Shown in pieces: positions 1 to 11,159 of a stretch of DNA of 64,000 nt. A program made the translations under genes and the position numbers. The DNA comes from Eucalyptus grandis (taxonomy: Eukaryota > Streptophyta > Magnoliopsida > Myrtales > Myrtaceae). The notes beneath the pieces are model-generated. The model was not told where the DNA came from and ran no database searches. It worked only from the letters and a program-made list of their open reading frames with translations. The DNA is taken from contig NC_052616.1 of assembly GCF_016545825.1 (NCBI RefSeq), forward strand, positions 6,882,001 through 6,946,000. Reading direction: 5' to 3'. Positions within the stretch are counted from its first letter, which is position 1, and every line of letters starts with the position of its first letter.

Positions 1-848
1 GGGGAGGGCCGATTGCCAACCACTAAAGAGCTCTCATTGCCATCACTAGGCGAGGGCAAGCTTGCCTAGCCACTGACGAGGGGAGCCCCCACCAAATCTG
101 GCATGGGCTCGCCTTGCGAATGACTAAGTGAGGAGAGCCCTTACCATCTCTCGCCTCGTGAATGACTAGGTGAGGAGAGCCATTACCATCTCTTGCCTAG
201 CCATTGACAAGGGGAGCCCTCGCCAAATCTGGCATGGGCTCGCCTTGTGAATGACTAGGTGAGGAGAGCCCTTACCATCTCTCGCCTAGCTATTGACGAG
301 GTGAGCCCTTGCCAAATCTGGCATAGGCTTGCCTCGCGAATGACTAGGTGAGGCTTGCCTCACCAGTGGTTGGGTGAGCTCACCCTTACCCAGCAACGGC
401 AATGCAAGCTTGCCGATCCACTAGCTAGGCAAGGTCTACCTCGCCGAATTTGGGCGAGCTCGACCTCACCGTCCATTGGCAAGGGGAGCCCTAGCCAGAT
501 TTGATGGTGGCTCACCTCGCTAGTGGTTGGGCGAGCTCACATTTGCCTAGTGATAGTGATGGTGACTAGCCCTCCCCTCTTGCTAGTTGCTGGAGTAAAA
601 GGAAGGAGAGAGGAGGAAAAAAAAATCAAAAAGAAAAGAAAAAAATCAAAAATCAAAAAATAAAATATTATTAAAAAATTATCCACTGTCTCCTGTTGGC
701 ATCCACGTCAATGTTGGCTGGCCAAATTTGGCTAAATAGACTAAATTGACACAATTACAAAAAGTTTAGAATTGAATTGACAAAAAAAAAAGAGAACTAA
801 ATTGAAAAAATTGTAATAAATTTAGGACTTTTTTTGGTAATTTTCCTA
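1..848. repeat. Right part of a GC-core foldback element
   Basis: Positions 1-580 are a degenerate GC-rich tandem array. A unit starting with gcctagccattgacaagg recurs near 66, 195 and 286, so spacing is roughly 90-130 bp. An AT-rich arm follows (about 600-848), ending in a run like taaatttaggacttttttt and ggtaattttcc. The arm resembles the right arm of the fuller copy at 4.83-5.70 kb. The matching left arm would lie outside the window. No protein is encoded. The layout suggests a non-autonomous foldback or Mutator-like DNA element; the superfamily is not established. Confidence 0.55.
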
Positions 849-1094
849 CTTATATGTCTGGGAATTATAAGTTCTAAAGTTGAGTATGAGTGAGGCAACT
901 TCTTGGCTCTAACTTTGAAGATATTCGCAAAAGATGTTATAAAAGCCGCAACACTCTTTTCACTTGACAAGCTCTACAAGAAAGTTGTGTCAAATATGTT
1001 TGATTCATTTCTACATATTTACCCATGAGTGCCCTTTTTTGCAAAATGTCTTGTCATATGATTACGTACTTCATGTTTAAGTTCCGGGGGAAAG

Positions 1095-1485
1095 ATGTTA
1101 AAAAAGTTCTAAACATTTTATATTTGTGCCAATTTAAATTTAGACCTTGTTTTTGTGCCAATTTAGTCATAAACCTTTTTATTTAGTATTGATTCAATCC
1201 TTTTCAGCTAATTTTAGCTGGATTTTGCTGACTGGATGCTAGCCGGTTGACATGGCTTGATCAGTGTTAACGTGGACAATTTTTAATAATATTTTAATTT
1301 TTTTGAATTTTTTTATTTTTATTTTTATTTTTTTCCTTCCCCTCCTCCAGCCGATCGCCGAGGTATGTATAAATAAATTGATAGAAATGCGAAAATTTTA
1401 AGATTAAATTAGTTCAATTAAAAAATTTATGACTAAATTGATAGAAATACAATCGGTATGTGCGACTTTTTTTTGTACTTTTCCT
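1095..1485. repeat. Short foldback element, GC core mostly lost
   Basis: The left arm carries the family signature: a non-coding 'ccaatttagtcataaacc' type segment, then gttgacatgg and gttaacgtggacaattttt, then a T-rich tract. Only about 30 bp of GC-rich core remains (near 1340-1365). A right arm reading 'gactaaattgatagaaatac' follows. The arms are inverted relative to each other, as in the copy at 4.83-5.70 kb. A short ORF at 1460-1756 overlaps the end and resembles no family I know. Confidence 0.5.
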
Positions 1486-3234
1486 GTGTTTTGGAACAAC
1501 ATCAAGTCCAGGAGGAACTTTGAGAATAGGCGCCATTTCAGAGGGTATTTGGAAATGCTATTTATTAATAAATTATCCGTTCAATTTGGCGATGCAAATG
1601 TTGAATAATATGTTAAAAGTACATTTTCACTTATTCCTGATGGTTAAAACTTTTGGGATAAATGGCAATCATGGTACTATGTCAAAGGCTCAAATCATGA
1701 TACTCCCTCTCACACTCATTAATCCTCATGGCTCACAACTTGCTTACACAATATAGAGTTGAGCCTATTTCATTACATCGAGTCTAGTCCTGCACGAGCG
1801 AGGGTACGGCTTACACACAATATGAGTGTTAACTAATTCGTCATAAATCCATTGTTGAGTCTTTTTCCTAATTAACTGTTTAAGTTTTTAAGAAAACCAC
1901 CACTAAGTTAACCGTTAATTCTTCCGGGTGATGTTTAAAAGAAATAGATGGAATGGAGTTTAAACCATAAGAAAATATTATTAAAAATACTCTCTTTTTT
2001 CGTGTAAATGTGCGAATATCATGAATCAAATGAGGTGCAAAAGTTTAGGGGAATCCCCTAGCAATTCAAAGTGACTAATTATGTGAGAAAATGGAAGAAA
2101 GAAGCCTCCATACAAAAGCCAATAAAACATTTTCTTGGGAAGGCCTACATAGTTGGTTGAGTAACGCCCTAACTCTTACAACCTTTCGAATTCTAGTCAA
2201 TAGAAGATGATGCTCAAACGACTTGTTTTGAAACTATCTACAATTACGTTCCATCTAGATGCAATAAATAGTCGCTAAGAAAGACAGGTCGAGGAGTCTT
2301 GCCTCCAAGTTTTTTCCTTTGGTGACCCACATCATCCATTGAGGCTCTAAATTCCAACCTCCTGCAGAACTCCATTTTGTATCAGAATATTACGCCATAC
2401 ACCACTTTTCGGAGTACACTCAAAGAATAAGTGGTTTCTATCTTCTATATTAACCATTCAAAAGTTACACTTAGTATCTATTGAAGACAACCCAAAGTTT
2501 GTTCAAAATACTTGTTCATAAATTTGTTATGCATTACAAAAAGCTTAAAGTTATGTCATTATCTTTTGATGCGGAATTAATCGGTCATTTTCTTTTATAC
2601 AAGAAACATGTGATGGCAGTAATCGACTTTAATAAAATTATATGGAATAATGCAATATATACACACGTTGTCGCATTGTACTCGACTTTTGCTTGTATTC
2701 AACATCGAAATAGTAGCACAACGTCCTTACAATTTTAATTAATAAAATTTTCAATTTGTTTAACATGTAAGCCCCATAATCTCTTTTATGACAAACGAAA
2801 CTCGTGCTAGTGTCACAAATCATCAGCCTGCCTAAATTTGGACTCTCCCCTTATATAGTATTATGTGGATCCTCTTGGGTCTTACTCAATTGTGGACCTT
2901 TAATCCCATTGCGTAGGTGCAATAGTAAAATGTTGAAGAGATATAAACTTAGATTTAAAACATGATACGATAAATTGATATTAGTTGATTGAATATAATT
3001 CATTTATTCAAATACTCACCCGTAATTAGTGACAAGTTTTAATATTGGAGTACTCATTTAGCATTATTCTATTTGATCCTATCAAGGCCTTAAATCTCGC
3101 TAATTGTGTCGTGTTGATGCTTAATAATTATAACCAATGGCTGGTCGATAGACTAATCACATCTCATGTCCTCATTTTACCGACTCCAATTGATACTTTT
3201 TGCAAAATTTACTTATGTGTCATAAAAAAAGAAG
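1486..3234. other. Intergenic, no gene recognised
   Basis: AT-rich sequence with only short unsupported ORFs (the longest about 85 codons at 2481-2738). No splice-supported coding structure, tRNA or recognisable element end was seen. Confidence 0.5.
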
Positions 3235-3636
3235 AAGGTAAAATGACATAAACAATCCTTAAACTTTGGCTCAATATGCAATTTTGGCCCCTCAACTCTT
3301 AATTTATTTAATATGGTCCCTCAATTTTTAGAACGTGTTTGATATAGTTCATGAACTATATGAAAATGTTCAATGTAATCCTTAGTTTTGAATTGATGAA
3401 GGACTACATTGAATACTTTTATGACCATATTGAACATTTTTGTACAATTTAGGGAATATATTGGACATGTACAAAAAAATTCAAGGATTGTATTGAACAA
3501 ATTTAAAAATCATGACCCATTTTGCATATTGGGAAAAAATTCATGGACCATTGAACCAAAAAAAAAAAAAAAATTTAAGGGACCAAATTATGCATTGGGT
3601 TAAAGTTCATGGACTGTTTGTGTTATTATCCTTTGA
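3235..3636. repeat. MITE-like inverted-repeat element
   Basis: The left end (aaggtaaaatgacataaaca, then a 'ccttaaactttgg' stretch) is complementary to the right end (tttgtgttattatcctttg preceded by 'taaagttcatggact'). The interior has further inverted similarity of the 'tggaccattgaac/ccctcaatttttag' type and a poly-A tract near 3558. About 400 bp with no coding capacity. A fragment of the same family appears near 39.53-39.81 kb. Target-site duplications were not resolved. Confidence 0.55.
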
Positions 3637-3644
3637 AAAAAAAA

Positions 3645-3872
3645 ATTTGTGAAAACATTTGCTGCCTTAGTCTGGAACTTCTTTTCTAATCACATCGAAC
3701 CATTCAACAGGAATGATATTGTTCGCTGATCTTGACATTTATTTTATACACAATCATAAAATAAATTGTGAAAACATATGCCATCTTATTTTGGAACATA
3801 AGTTTTCTTTTCTAACCACGGCAGAGCATTCAACAAGAACAATATCATACACTGATCTTGACATCCATTTTT
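3645..3872 (+). repeat. Diverged tandem duplication of about 115 bp
   Basis: Two head-to-tail units start near 3645 and 3763. Each runs from 'ttgtgaaaacat' through 'ttcttttctaa', 'cattcaaca.gaa' and ends in ctgatcttgacat. They differ by many substitutions and a small indel, so the duplication is old. The short ORFs across it are not supported as genes. Confidence 0.6.
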
Positions 3873-4829
3873 TGGCGCAGCAAAGCATTACAGAAATATA
3901 GATTCGATGATTTGCAAACACACGCAAAAACACGCATGCTCTCAGGCACAACTTTAGAGAAGAATCTACTTTTTCTGTATTTTGCAATGTATCACCAAAA
4001 GCTATATGATACATGGAGAAGATCAAATTTAGTACACTGCTAACCCTAAGTGATACTTAAAAGCTCAAAAACAATCTTAAGCAAAGAATTCGTAAAAACA
4101 AAAACAAAAAAAACAAAAGCCTAGATAATGCCGTAAAATAATGTAAATAGAAAAACTCCCTGAAACACACTTAAATTGTGAATTTTGAGGTGCGAAATGA
4201 ATTCAAACGGAAAAAGCCGCATATCACTTGAGCATTACGCTTGCACTCCTCTCTACAATTTTCAACTCTCTAGAAATGCAACAAAAACCTCCAGTTTGAC
4301 TACTGATGAGACAACCGTTTAAAAAATGTCAGTGAACAGTAATGAGATTTATGCAGTTTTTTTACTTTTGAAACAAGTCAATTGTCCACTTAAGAAAGTG
4401 AGAAATCAAAATTCAATTGTTTTTTTTTCTTTTTTCCCACTATGCAGGCAAAAAAATAAGCTAATATTTCCAAGCGCACATCGCTTGCAAGTATTTAACA
4501 CGGATTAGCAAGTGAATGCCGTGAAACAATAGCTTGAAAAGGTACGATTTCCCAACAACTACCGATGTTATTCATCGCCACTGGCTCAAGAAAGGGTTTC
4601 TAAACAAGCGTATGGAACCTTGACTTCATCTCTTCAATATAGGTTTACCTTCTTTTGTCTGTCTTGTTTCAACCATTCTTTAACTATCCTCATCCTACTA
4701 GCTTTCACGTGAAGGGACCGTCGAAGCATACAACATAATTAAAAAGTTTATCCTTCTCTCTTAAACAAATAATCTGACGGCCAACTTCCACAGCCATAAT
4801 CAACAACTTTTTGAACTGCAGGCTAGGGT
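3873..4829. other. Intergenic, no gene recognised
   Basis: AT-rich sequence without coding structure or element ends that I could support. Short ORFs at 3858-4043 and 4326-4508 have no family signature. Confidence 0.5.
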
Positions 4830-5700
4830 ACATGCATCTTTTCCAAACTCAACCTTTCAATTTTGTTAATTCAATTCTAAACATTTTCATAGTTTACCAA
4901 TCCATTCATAAATATTTTCACTTTTTGTCAATTCAGTCAATTTAGTCAATTTTAGTTGGAAATTACTAACATAGATGGTCAATGCTGACGTGACAATTTT
5001 TTAATATTATTTTAAATTTTTATGATTTTTTTTAATAGCTAGGGCAGGCTAAGGTTGTAGATCAACCCGTGCTGGCCATAGGGGAGGGCTGACGACCCTC
5101 GCCAACCACACACAAGGGCCAGCTAACCTTTACCAGCCTTGGGCAAGGGCGTTGAGCTCCTCATCAACTCTAGGCAAGGGCGTGCGAGCCCTCACCTAGG
5201 ACTAGTGAGGGTTGACGAGGGCTTCGCGACCCTAGCTGATTCTAGGCAAGGGCTTGCGCGCTATCACTTTGGCCGACGAGGGCTGCCACTATGGTCGACA
5301 AGGGCTGCCACTATGGTCAACGAGGGCATTGCAGCCCTTGCCCAAGGTCAGTGAGGGTCAACCGACCCTTGTTTGTGGCCGGCGAGGGTCACCGACCCTT
5401 ACCTATGTCTAGTGAGGGTCGGTCGACCACCCTTGCCTGTGGCCAAACTCCAAACCCACCCTAAAAAAACATAAAAAAATTCAAAAGCTTATTAAAATAT
5501 CACTAAAATATTATTAAAAATGTGCCACGTTAGGGCCGGCCGTCTATGTCAGCAAATTTTAGCCAAAATTAGTTGAATTGACTCAATTGGGAAGAAGTGA
5601 AAATGTTTGGGACTGAATTGGCAAAATTAAAATGTTTAGAATTGAATTAATAAAAGCATGATGAGTTTATAACTTTTTGAACAATTTTTTCCAAAATATA
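4830..5700. repeat. Long-TIR foldback element with GC-rich tandem core
   Basis: This is the most complete copy in the window. The left arm (about 4860-5035) is the inverted complement of the right arm (about 5460-5695). Both carry 'caattcagtcaatt', a 'gacatagacgg'-like stretch, 'gcatgctgacgtg'-type sequence and an AT tract. Between them, 5040-5455 is a GC-rich degenerate tandem array of units like ggccggcgagggtc and accgacccttgcc. No transposase ORF is present; the 71-codon ORF at 5139 only reads through the array. Probably a non-autonomous DNA transposon. Confidence 0.6.
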
Positions 5701-7445
5701 TTATACCCAGGTAATGTGGTAAACATTTAATAGATAAGGATTTACTTGAGGTGACATTTACTCGTAATGTTCTATTTCTTGCATATTTTGTGAATCGTAC
5801 AACATGACTTTTATCTAACGCACAACACTATAATTTTTATTTAACGTGAAGATGTGTTTGAAAAGCATCTTTCTTAAAATATAGCAGATCATAATTTTCC
5901 AAGTTTTAAATATCACTTTTAGTTTCGAATTTTTTATAAAGACAAAATAAGTAAGAAATAATCTTTTAAAATCCCAAACGAGCTGTCAAAAACATTTTAC
6001 ACGACATTCTCAAATGACATAATAATATCCTCTTTAAACCTACATCCAACTTATCTGAATGTTGGTTCCGCTAAATTAAAAGTCGCGGGATTATTGAAAA
6101 TGCGTGCCCAATGTAAGCAATAATATATAGATATTGAAAGCATACAAAACCTATGGCTTCTTTCGTAAAATTCGAGTTCCAATGCGAGTCGTCAGTAGTG
6201 TTAGATTTCGTATTTAAACTGGTCCAATCAGGTCGCGCACATCTAGAGAGAAGATATAGTATTCTAGACCTATAAGCTATAACTAGCATAGGCAACTACC
6301 CACCTTTAGTATTCTAGACATATAAAAAATTTGCAGCCCCCACAAACCCTATTCGACGAAAGGAGGCGCAAAGATAAATGTCAAAAATAAGCCGTGGATA
6401 ATGAGGAAGAATTATAATAACGATCAACAGCGATGTGGCTTTTTCTTCCGGACTTGGAGTTATCAAGATAAGATTTGTCCTTAATATTTGTCATATCATA
6501 TTATGGACCACCTCCTCACCATCATTAAAGAACTACGCAATGACGTTAAAGCACAGATAGCTGAAAATCTCAAGCAGCCCTAAATAAATACTGCCTTTCT
6601 TATATACCATGTCCACATTATTCATGTGAACTAAATTACTAGGGAACATACATAAACAATCCTGCAAAGGGGAAGTGGTCCCATAAATCGAACAATCAAA
6701 ATAATACGTAGATCCTATCCTATAAGTGTAGATCAATAGGTCTCCTCCTCTTGAGAAGAACGAAGATGGATGGGTCCAAATATTAATCTGGCTTCTTGCT
6801 GTTATTATCGAGTCCCAAGAAAGTATTCTTTTGAACTTCTTCATTATTTAGAATGAGCAAAAAATGATGAAAGAAATGAAAAAAAGAAATTACGGTTTTT
6901 TTTTTTTCATGTACGAGCCGTAGAAAAAGTAGAGATCATAACAGTGACCATGCCTAACTTTCTTTTACCTAACACTTTGTACTCAATAATTAGTTTTGAA
7001 ATGTCCCGTTGCAATTTGCGATTTCATAACTAAAATTCCAGCAGATTTTACAATTCGCAGTCTAAACATGTAAAACTCTGCATTTTAAAGTAAGTTTAAG
7101 CAATTATGAAAAAGACTATGTATAATTTCGCATGTCAAAGATTAAACACTTCAAATGGCCCTAAGTATTTTTCGTTAAATAAAAGTAATATTAAGAGAGC
7201 TGCAAGATTTGGAGCAAAAATTATAAAGTAAAAAAAATAACGACCTGAGATTTGCACTCGAATATAATGCTAACATGCGTTTCTCCAGATATACAGTATC
7301 TTGGACACAAAAATTTTGACATCATTCTAGGTCAATTCACTGTGCAAATGAGCTCCCGAAATCCTATCTATTTCATTGACTGCTAAACACATGTGACTCT
7401 GCGAGAGAGAGAGACTGCTAAACACACGCTAAACACATCTGACTC

Positions 7446-7447
<2 letters not shown>
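5701..7447. other. Intergenic, upstream of the bHLH gene
   Basis: AT-rich spacer. ORFs at 6071-6295(-) and 6533-6844(-) show no recognisable family. A segment of 44 bp (gctaaacacatgtgactctg and following) is nearly repeated at about 7383 and 7427, just before the GA microsatellite. Confidence 0.5.
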
Positions 7448-7497
<50 letters not shown>

Positions 7498-7515
7498 AGG
7501 GAGGGAGAGAGAGAG
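7448..7515 (+). repeat. (GA)n/(GGGA)n microsatellite in the bHLH leader
   Basis: An uninterrupted GA run to about 7490 is followed by GGGA repeats and a second short GA run, ending 9 bp before the start codon at 7524. Purine-rich GA tracts are common in plant 5' leaders. Its closeness to the ATG suggests it lies in the transcript. Confidence 0.85.
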
Positions 7516-7523
7516 CACAGCAT

Positions 7524-8890
7524 ATGGATCCTAATGCATCCACAATCCCATCTGATGAGACTGAAGATCAGGTGTTGCAATCTGCTTCTTCAACGCCCTC
7601 GCATAAAGATGATGAGCTCTTGGTGATAGCAGCACAGCAGATGAATCATACTTCATCCACAGCCCCATCCGATGAAACTGAAGATCAGGTGTCGCAATCT
7701 GCTTCTCCACTCTCCATGATCGCATCTAGTCAATACGGCCTGGACCTCACTGACCGGCCGGATTATAGGCAATGGCGTAATTCTGGCTTGTCCAGGCGTG
7801 ACCTAGAAAAGACTAGTCCAAAAGGCGAAAAGAAGTTCACGCACAGAGAAACCGAGAGACAAAGAAGGCAAGAAATGGCTGCGCATTTTCAGTCTTTGAG
7901 ATTGCTGCTCCCCCTCGAATATCTCAAGGTTCGCATCTAAATCTTTCTCCGGAAGAGACTTTTCATTTTGTTCATTGATGGGGGGAAAATGAGTTGGTTT
8001 CGATGATTTGTAAGGGGAAATTCTATGTGTGCAATGGAGGATTTTCTAGTTTTCTTGTGCACACAGGTCAGTCCTCCGAATTGTCATTGGAACTAATTTT
8101 GCAGCTAATTTAAGAGTGACTCTGAACAAATTAATATCGACACGGTGCATAATTAGTTCCATCTCATCTTTAGTTTTTTGCCATCAAAATTAATCAGTGG
8201 TTGCAGTATTTATCTTACGGGGAAGAATGAATCTATGGTATGATGATACTGCAGGGGAAGAGATCAATGTCTGATATTGTTTATGAAGCAGTGAAGTACA
8301 TAAAGGATATGCAAAGCAAGATCCAGAAATTAAGTGACAAGAGAGATGAAATCAAGAAATCAGAGTCACCCAACTCTCATGGTACTGACACAAATAATCG
8401 GCTTGCATGTCCTTCTTCTTCTTGTTCTTCTCGTCCCAAGAACATTGTGATTGTCAAATCCTACAAGAGAGGAGTGGAAGTAGCAATTAGTACCGAACCA
8501 GAACAAGGGATGCCTTTAAGGAGAGTTCTTGAAGTTCTGACTGGAGATGGATTGGACCTGATTAACTGCACCTCCACTAAAGTAAACGGGAGGCTAATTC
8601 ATCGCATTGAATCTGAGGTAGTTCCCAGGACTTCCTGATTCATCTCACGCATATCAGTTAGTCTCAAAGTATCAGCTGAAATATAGTTGTCTTTTCCCCT
8701 GAATATTTTCTTTCTCCAACTATCTGTGATGAGCAAATGACTTATGTGGAAGTTCTCCATCTCAACCTTGAAACATCAGCTTGCCTTGTTCAATGTGCAG
8801 ATCACTGGCGAGCAAACTGTCGATCTGTCCGAGCTGCAACAGAAGTTAACGAACCTAGAGTTTGAGGGTAGAGGCCTCAATGGGGATTAA
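7524..8890 (+). CDS. bHLH transcription factor (bHLH36/118/120/126-like)
   Basis: Predicted nuclear DNA-binding regulator of 285 residues in three exons: 7524-7928, 8255-8617 and 8801-8890, with GT-AG introns and phase-0 junctions. The bHLH domain spans about residues 105-156 and is split by intron 1. The basic region reads HRETERQRR, giving the H-x3-E-R-x-R-R pattern of E/G-box binders. The helices continue as SLRLLLPLEYLK and, in exon 2, GKRSMSDIVYEAVKYIKDMQ. Exon 2 also holds a basic, serine-rich linker and an ACT-like beta/alpha region (IVIVKSYKRGVEVAIS). The acidic N-terminus contains a duplicated block (SDETEDQV.QSAS twice). The family resembles Arabidopsis bHLH36/118/120/126; the exact orthologue is uncertain. 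The start is the first in-frame ATG after the GA tract. Confidence 0.9.
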
Positions 8891-10017
8891 GCATTGTTTT
8901 ATAAAATGGTAGCATTCCTATTGTCACTGGGATTTAAGTTGTGTTCAAGATGTTTAAACTTGGGATAATTCTTAGAACTTGTGCTTTGTTTGTATATGTA
9001 TTTGTAGCATATGATACGATCGATCATTTTCTGCATCCAAGAAGAGCTTGTTGTTTTAGGAATTGATGGCATCAATGTCTCCTTTATATCTTGGACACTT
9101 ATTTTTATCATCATGAAAATATAAAGCTTGGTGAGCTTTATATTGAAACATGATTTTTTGTGGTATGAAGCACTCTCCTGTTTCACTTGTCTTATAATTG
9201 AGCAAATTTTCTATCATAGAACTCTCCCTGTAGAGGGTCTCCCTCATGTGAAATTCCCAATATTACGAGAGTTGAGTCTACAGCAGTCTTCTCTACACAT
9301 ATAGAGTCTGCAGTAAGAAGAATGTGATATTTCAATATTCCTTCTCATATGCAAATAATAATAAAAACATACAAAAATGCACAATGAATCAGAAGAATAA
9401 GAAGATGAAGATTCTCAAAACAATAAAAGAACCATGTAAAATGGAATTAAATAATTGAAGTCTGACCTGATAACATAGTAGATATCCACATTCCAAAGTT
9501 TCAGCTTTTGGATAGCTAGAATTACTAGGGTTTTTCTCCCTTTCAGCACAGAAAAATGAAATTGCAAGTGACATATAGAATTCCTATATACTGAAATGAA
9601 CATGTGTAGGTATTTTCTGAATATAAACTTAGTAGGTGTCATTACGGACACGCTATTCTATTGAAGAAACTATTGTTTAATGAGATTTCACTTGCTTTTT
9701 ATGGTCACTCGTTTGTTTCCAGTTTTGTATCATCGCCAGTTATATAGATATAATATGCAGTCGCATTCTTAATGTCTAAATCTTCTTGAGGAAAATGAGG
9801 GAATTTCTCTATTTCTATTCTCGAAGAATATTGCTTTGAGAGCTTTCCTATTGCCTATCATTGATAGAGAGTGCTATTAGTAAGCAATCACCATCAAATA
9901 GGCAGATTTGTTTATTTATTCTGACGCCTCATTATTTGTAGAGATTACTATGCCTAATTAAATTATTCACGTAAAAGGCTACACCATGATTCCTTGATAT
10001 CAAAAAAGGAATGAGGA
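8891..10017. other. Intergenic, 3' side of the bHLH gene
   Basis: AT-rich sequence probably containing the bHLH 3' UTR at its left end. ORFs of 61-95 codons on the minus strand (8899-9651) have no family signature. No other gene seen. Confidence 0.5.
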
Positions 10018-10246
10018 CTTAGGATGTGTTTGTTTCACGAGAAATTTAAAATTGAAAAAATATTTTTCGAAAATTGTTAATTATATTGCTTAGAGAAATT
10101 AATTAATAAAAATATTTTTAATATCAATAAAAATTTATGGATGATGAAAGTATTATCAATCTATATAAATTTGTAAGGGATATAATTAATCATTTTTTTG
10201 AAAAATATTTTTAAAATCTTGAGATTTCCATAAAGCAAGTGCACTT
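10018..10246. repeat. Small MITE-like element, about 230 bp
   Basis: The left end (gtgtttgtttcacgagaaat, then aaatatttttcgaaaa and ttaattata) is inverted at the right end (tataattaatcatt, gaaaaatatttttaaaatc, gagatttccataaagcaag). The arms are about 60 bp and imperfect. No ORF. The 'gatgtgtttgttt' terminus is typical of short plant inverted-repeat elements. The target duplication was not resolved. Confidence 0.5.
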
Positions 10247-10650
10247 TTGGAGAAAACAATAGTACCTATCATTGTTTTATAGCTTTTTTACACTTATATT
10301 CAGAAAATGCTATGTAGGCATGACAATGTGATTGACAAAATATTCTTTTAAGGAATACATTTCCCTCTAGTTGTTATGGGTGAAGAAAAATTTTGTCCAA
10401 TCAAACTTTTGATTTGGAAAGTGATATAACCTATGGAATCCACGTTTACACCTAAAATTTATAGACGTGAAAAAATTCAAAAACAGAACCCTAACCACAT
10501 CTACGACACCCATTCATTGTCTTCTTCTCGTTTGCTCCCCTCCGGCGGCAGTTGCACTGCCACTCCTTAGATGTTGTCAACCCTCTATCTCCGACCATCG
10601 CCACCAATATGCTTTCTCTCCCCTCTTAGGGATAAATTTTTTTTTTTTTA

Positions 10651-11095
10651 AAAAATCATAAACTTATTGCCTTTATATCAATTCATTCTTAAATTTTTTA
10701 ATAATTTGCCAATATAGTCCACTTGATCAATTTTGATAAAAAAAAATAATCATTAACATGAACGTTAATTGTCCTAAATAACAAGACTAGTATAATGGTC
10801 GACGTTGACATAGATAAATTTTTAATTTTTTAATCTTTATTATTATTATTATTATTTATTTCCTTTCTTCTTCTTTTTTTCCCAACTTTGGGTTGGTAAG
10901 GTTGCCAACCAACCCTTGCCAACCACAATCAAGATCTGGGCAAGGGTCTCTATGACCTCACCAGTCATAGACAAGGGATACGACACCCTCATTGGCCAAT
11001 TATGGCCCTTGCCTAGATTTGGGCAAGGGCCCGATACCATCATTTAAGGCTGGCGATGATTAGCGGGTGACCTCAAGGCCTAGAGTTAATTAAAA
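10651..11095. repeat. Truncated GC-core foldback element
   Basis: The left arm (10,651-10,860) has the family AT-rich signature, including gtcgacgttgacatag. It is followed by a GC-rich array (10,885-11,075) with units like ggttgccaaccaacccttgcc. Only a few bases of a right arm remain before viral-type sequence begins near 11,160, so the element looks cut at its right end. Confidence 0.5.
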
Positions 11096-11159
11096 AAAAG
11101 AACCAATTATAAAATTTGAAATTTTTCTACGTCAAAACAACCAAATCATATTATTTTCA

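Noticed and set aside
5139..5354. 71-codon ORF in the GC-rich array
   Set aside because: A reading of the tandem repeat inside the foldback element.
7383..7626. ORFs over the GA microsatellite encoding Arg-Glu or Ser-Leu runs
   Set aside because: They are translations of the dinucleotide repeat. The bHLH frame starting at 7524 has domain and splice support.
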